A stretch of DNA of 64,000 nt from positions 1,257,501 through 1,321,500 of the forward strand of contig CALNXK010000013.1 in NCBI GenBank assembly GCA_942486035.1, read 5' to 3'. How positions within the stretch are numbered: the stretch's first letter is position 1; every line of letters begins with the position of its first letter. The notes under the pieces were generated by a model. It was given only the letters and a program-made list of their open reading frames with translations. It did not search any database and had not been told where the DNA came from. Below are positions 63,100 to 64,000 of the stretch, piece by piece. Source of the stretch: Porites lobata. Lineage: Eukaryota; Cnidaria; Anthozoa; Scleractinia; Poritidae. Made by a program: the position numbers and the translations under genes.

Positions 63100-64000
63100 A
63101 AAACGAATAATAACAATGTTCCACATTCACCGTGTTGATTATATAAAGGATATTACATTGGCTCGCGGAGATACGAAATTTCTCTTCGAGTGTTGAAATA
63201 ACACGAGAAGAAAAATTTTGTATCTCCAAGCGGCCATGTAATGTTCTATTTATTATTCACCTGTGAAGATATCAAGTTCTCGCGCGAAAGCTCACCAGGT
63301 ATTTCATTGGTGTTGATATAATAAAACGAATTATTTCACCGGGCGCTAAGGGCTAACTGATTTTTGATCTCATCCCTGTCGCATCACATTTCTAATGGAC
63401 CCTCAAGTGCTGACAAGAGCTGTTAAAATACAGCTATCATGGTAAATAACAGAACCAGATTTCCGAAATAAGCTTTTGTTTCAAAGTACAGCAGGCGTTC
63501 CATCGCTCCCCCCTCCTACCCTACCCTCTTACTATTTTCCCTGCTCAACTCTCTCTGCGCCGCCCAGTCCCACCATCTTAAAGCCTGAAACAGGGTAAGC
63601 TGAAACAGTTAGGCCCGTTTCATACGTCGTGCTACTGCCGTGCCGAACTCAATTCAAAAATGGTTAGCCACAAAAAGAGGTCATCGGCTCCTGAAGTGAT
63701 CACAAAGAGCCTTTGAGAATGAGTAAAAGAAGGGAACTAAAAAATATTCTTTCACTTAGTTCTGGTCTCTAGTTTCGAGCACGGAAGGTTCAACTGCCAA
63801 CAGTGGTTATCGTCCATTTCCAGTCTCAGCGAGAAAATGGCCATGTCATGCTTTACTCGCAGCACTTCACTTTCCACTGGAAACTACTAGTTTAAACGGA
63901 GTTCAGCCCTTGTTTAACAAAAACGCTTTTTAAGCCATTGTCAGTTTGTCCAACGCTCTTATCTAACACCAACTATCGTGAACAATTTCAATAAAGTATA
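63100..64000. other. Window end: short repeats, no complete gene
   Basis: A small foldback lies at 63155-63245 (GGAGATACGAAATTT against AAATTTTGTATCTCC). 63612-63650 (GGCCCGTTTCATACGTCG) looks like the left end of a MITE continuing in anonymous sequence. 63838-63895 repeats the CTTTACTC...CACTTTCCACTGGAAACTAC stretch seen at 5278-5312. No GBP exon is visible. Confidence 0.45.

Overview
This window looks like repeat-rich nuclear DNA from an animal, most likely an anthozoan cnidarian such as a stony coral. The reasons are long GT-AG introns, one multi-exon metazoan GTPase gene, tRNA-derived SINEs, many short inverted-repeat transposons, a Ty3/gypsy fragment, a LINE and a Polinton-type element. 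The coral assignment is inference from the style of the repeats and gene, not from a search.

The only complete host gene I can assemble is on the plus strand from about 8724 to 52121. It has 13 coding exons whose phases all agree, and it gives a predicted 888-residue guanylate-binding protein (GBP)-like large GTPase. The protein has a disordered N-terminal extension, a GTPase domain with G1 GPYRKGKS, G3 DSEG and G4 LRD, a helical region, a long charged coiled coil, and the C-terminal tetrapeptide CLTM, which fits a CaaX prenylation box. Its largest introns (14804-33594 and 38601-48978) hold most of the mobile DNA. A single exon of a diverged GBP paralogue lies on the minus strand at 62968-63090.

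Layout: 1-8700 holds a small inverted-repeat element, a SINE, head-to-head pieces of a gypsy retrotransposon, a 3-kb foldback element and a 550-bp element with a 6-bp target duplication. 8724-52121 is the GBP-like gene. 52122-54943 is 3' flank with a diverged tandem duplication and a minisatellite foldback element. 54943-62640 is a LINE with a coiled-coil/SGNH-esterase ORF1 and an endonuclease/reverse-transcriptase ORF2, sitting in a (CTA/CTG)n microsatellite and itself interrupted in ORF1 by a 1.1-kb minisatellite foldback element. 62640-64000 holds the paralogue exon and short repeats.

The most interesting object is a 5044-bp element at 40552-45595 inside a GBP intron. It has 858-bp terminal inverted repeats starting AGTAGTATA, a perfect 6-bp target duplication (AACTTG), and just two genes in divergent orientation: an acidic protein and a zinc-finger plus P-loop ATPase resembling DNA-packaging ATPases. 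The genes are separated by an 11-bp minisatellite. The ends and target duplication match Polintons/Mavericks, but polymerase, integrase, protease and capsid genes are all absent, so it looks like a two-gene satellite of a Polinton-like virus or transposon. Its ATPase frame is broken by two stop codons. It landed in an older minus-strand reading frame whose two halves are still in phase.
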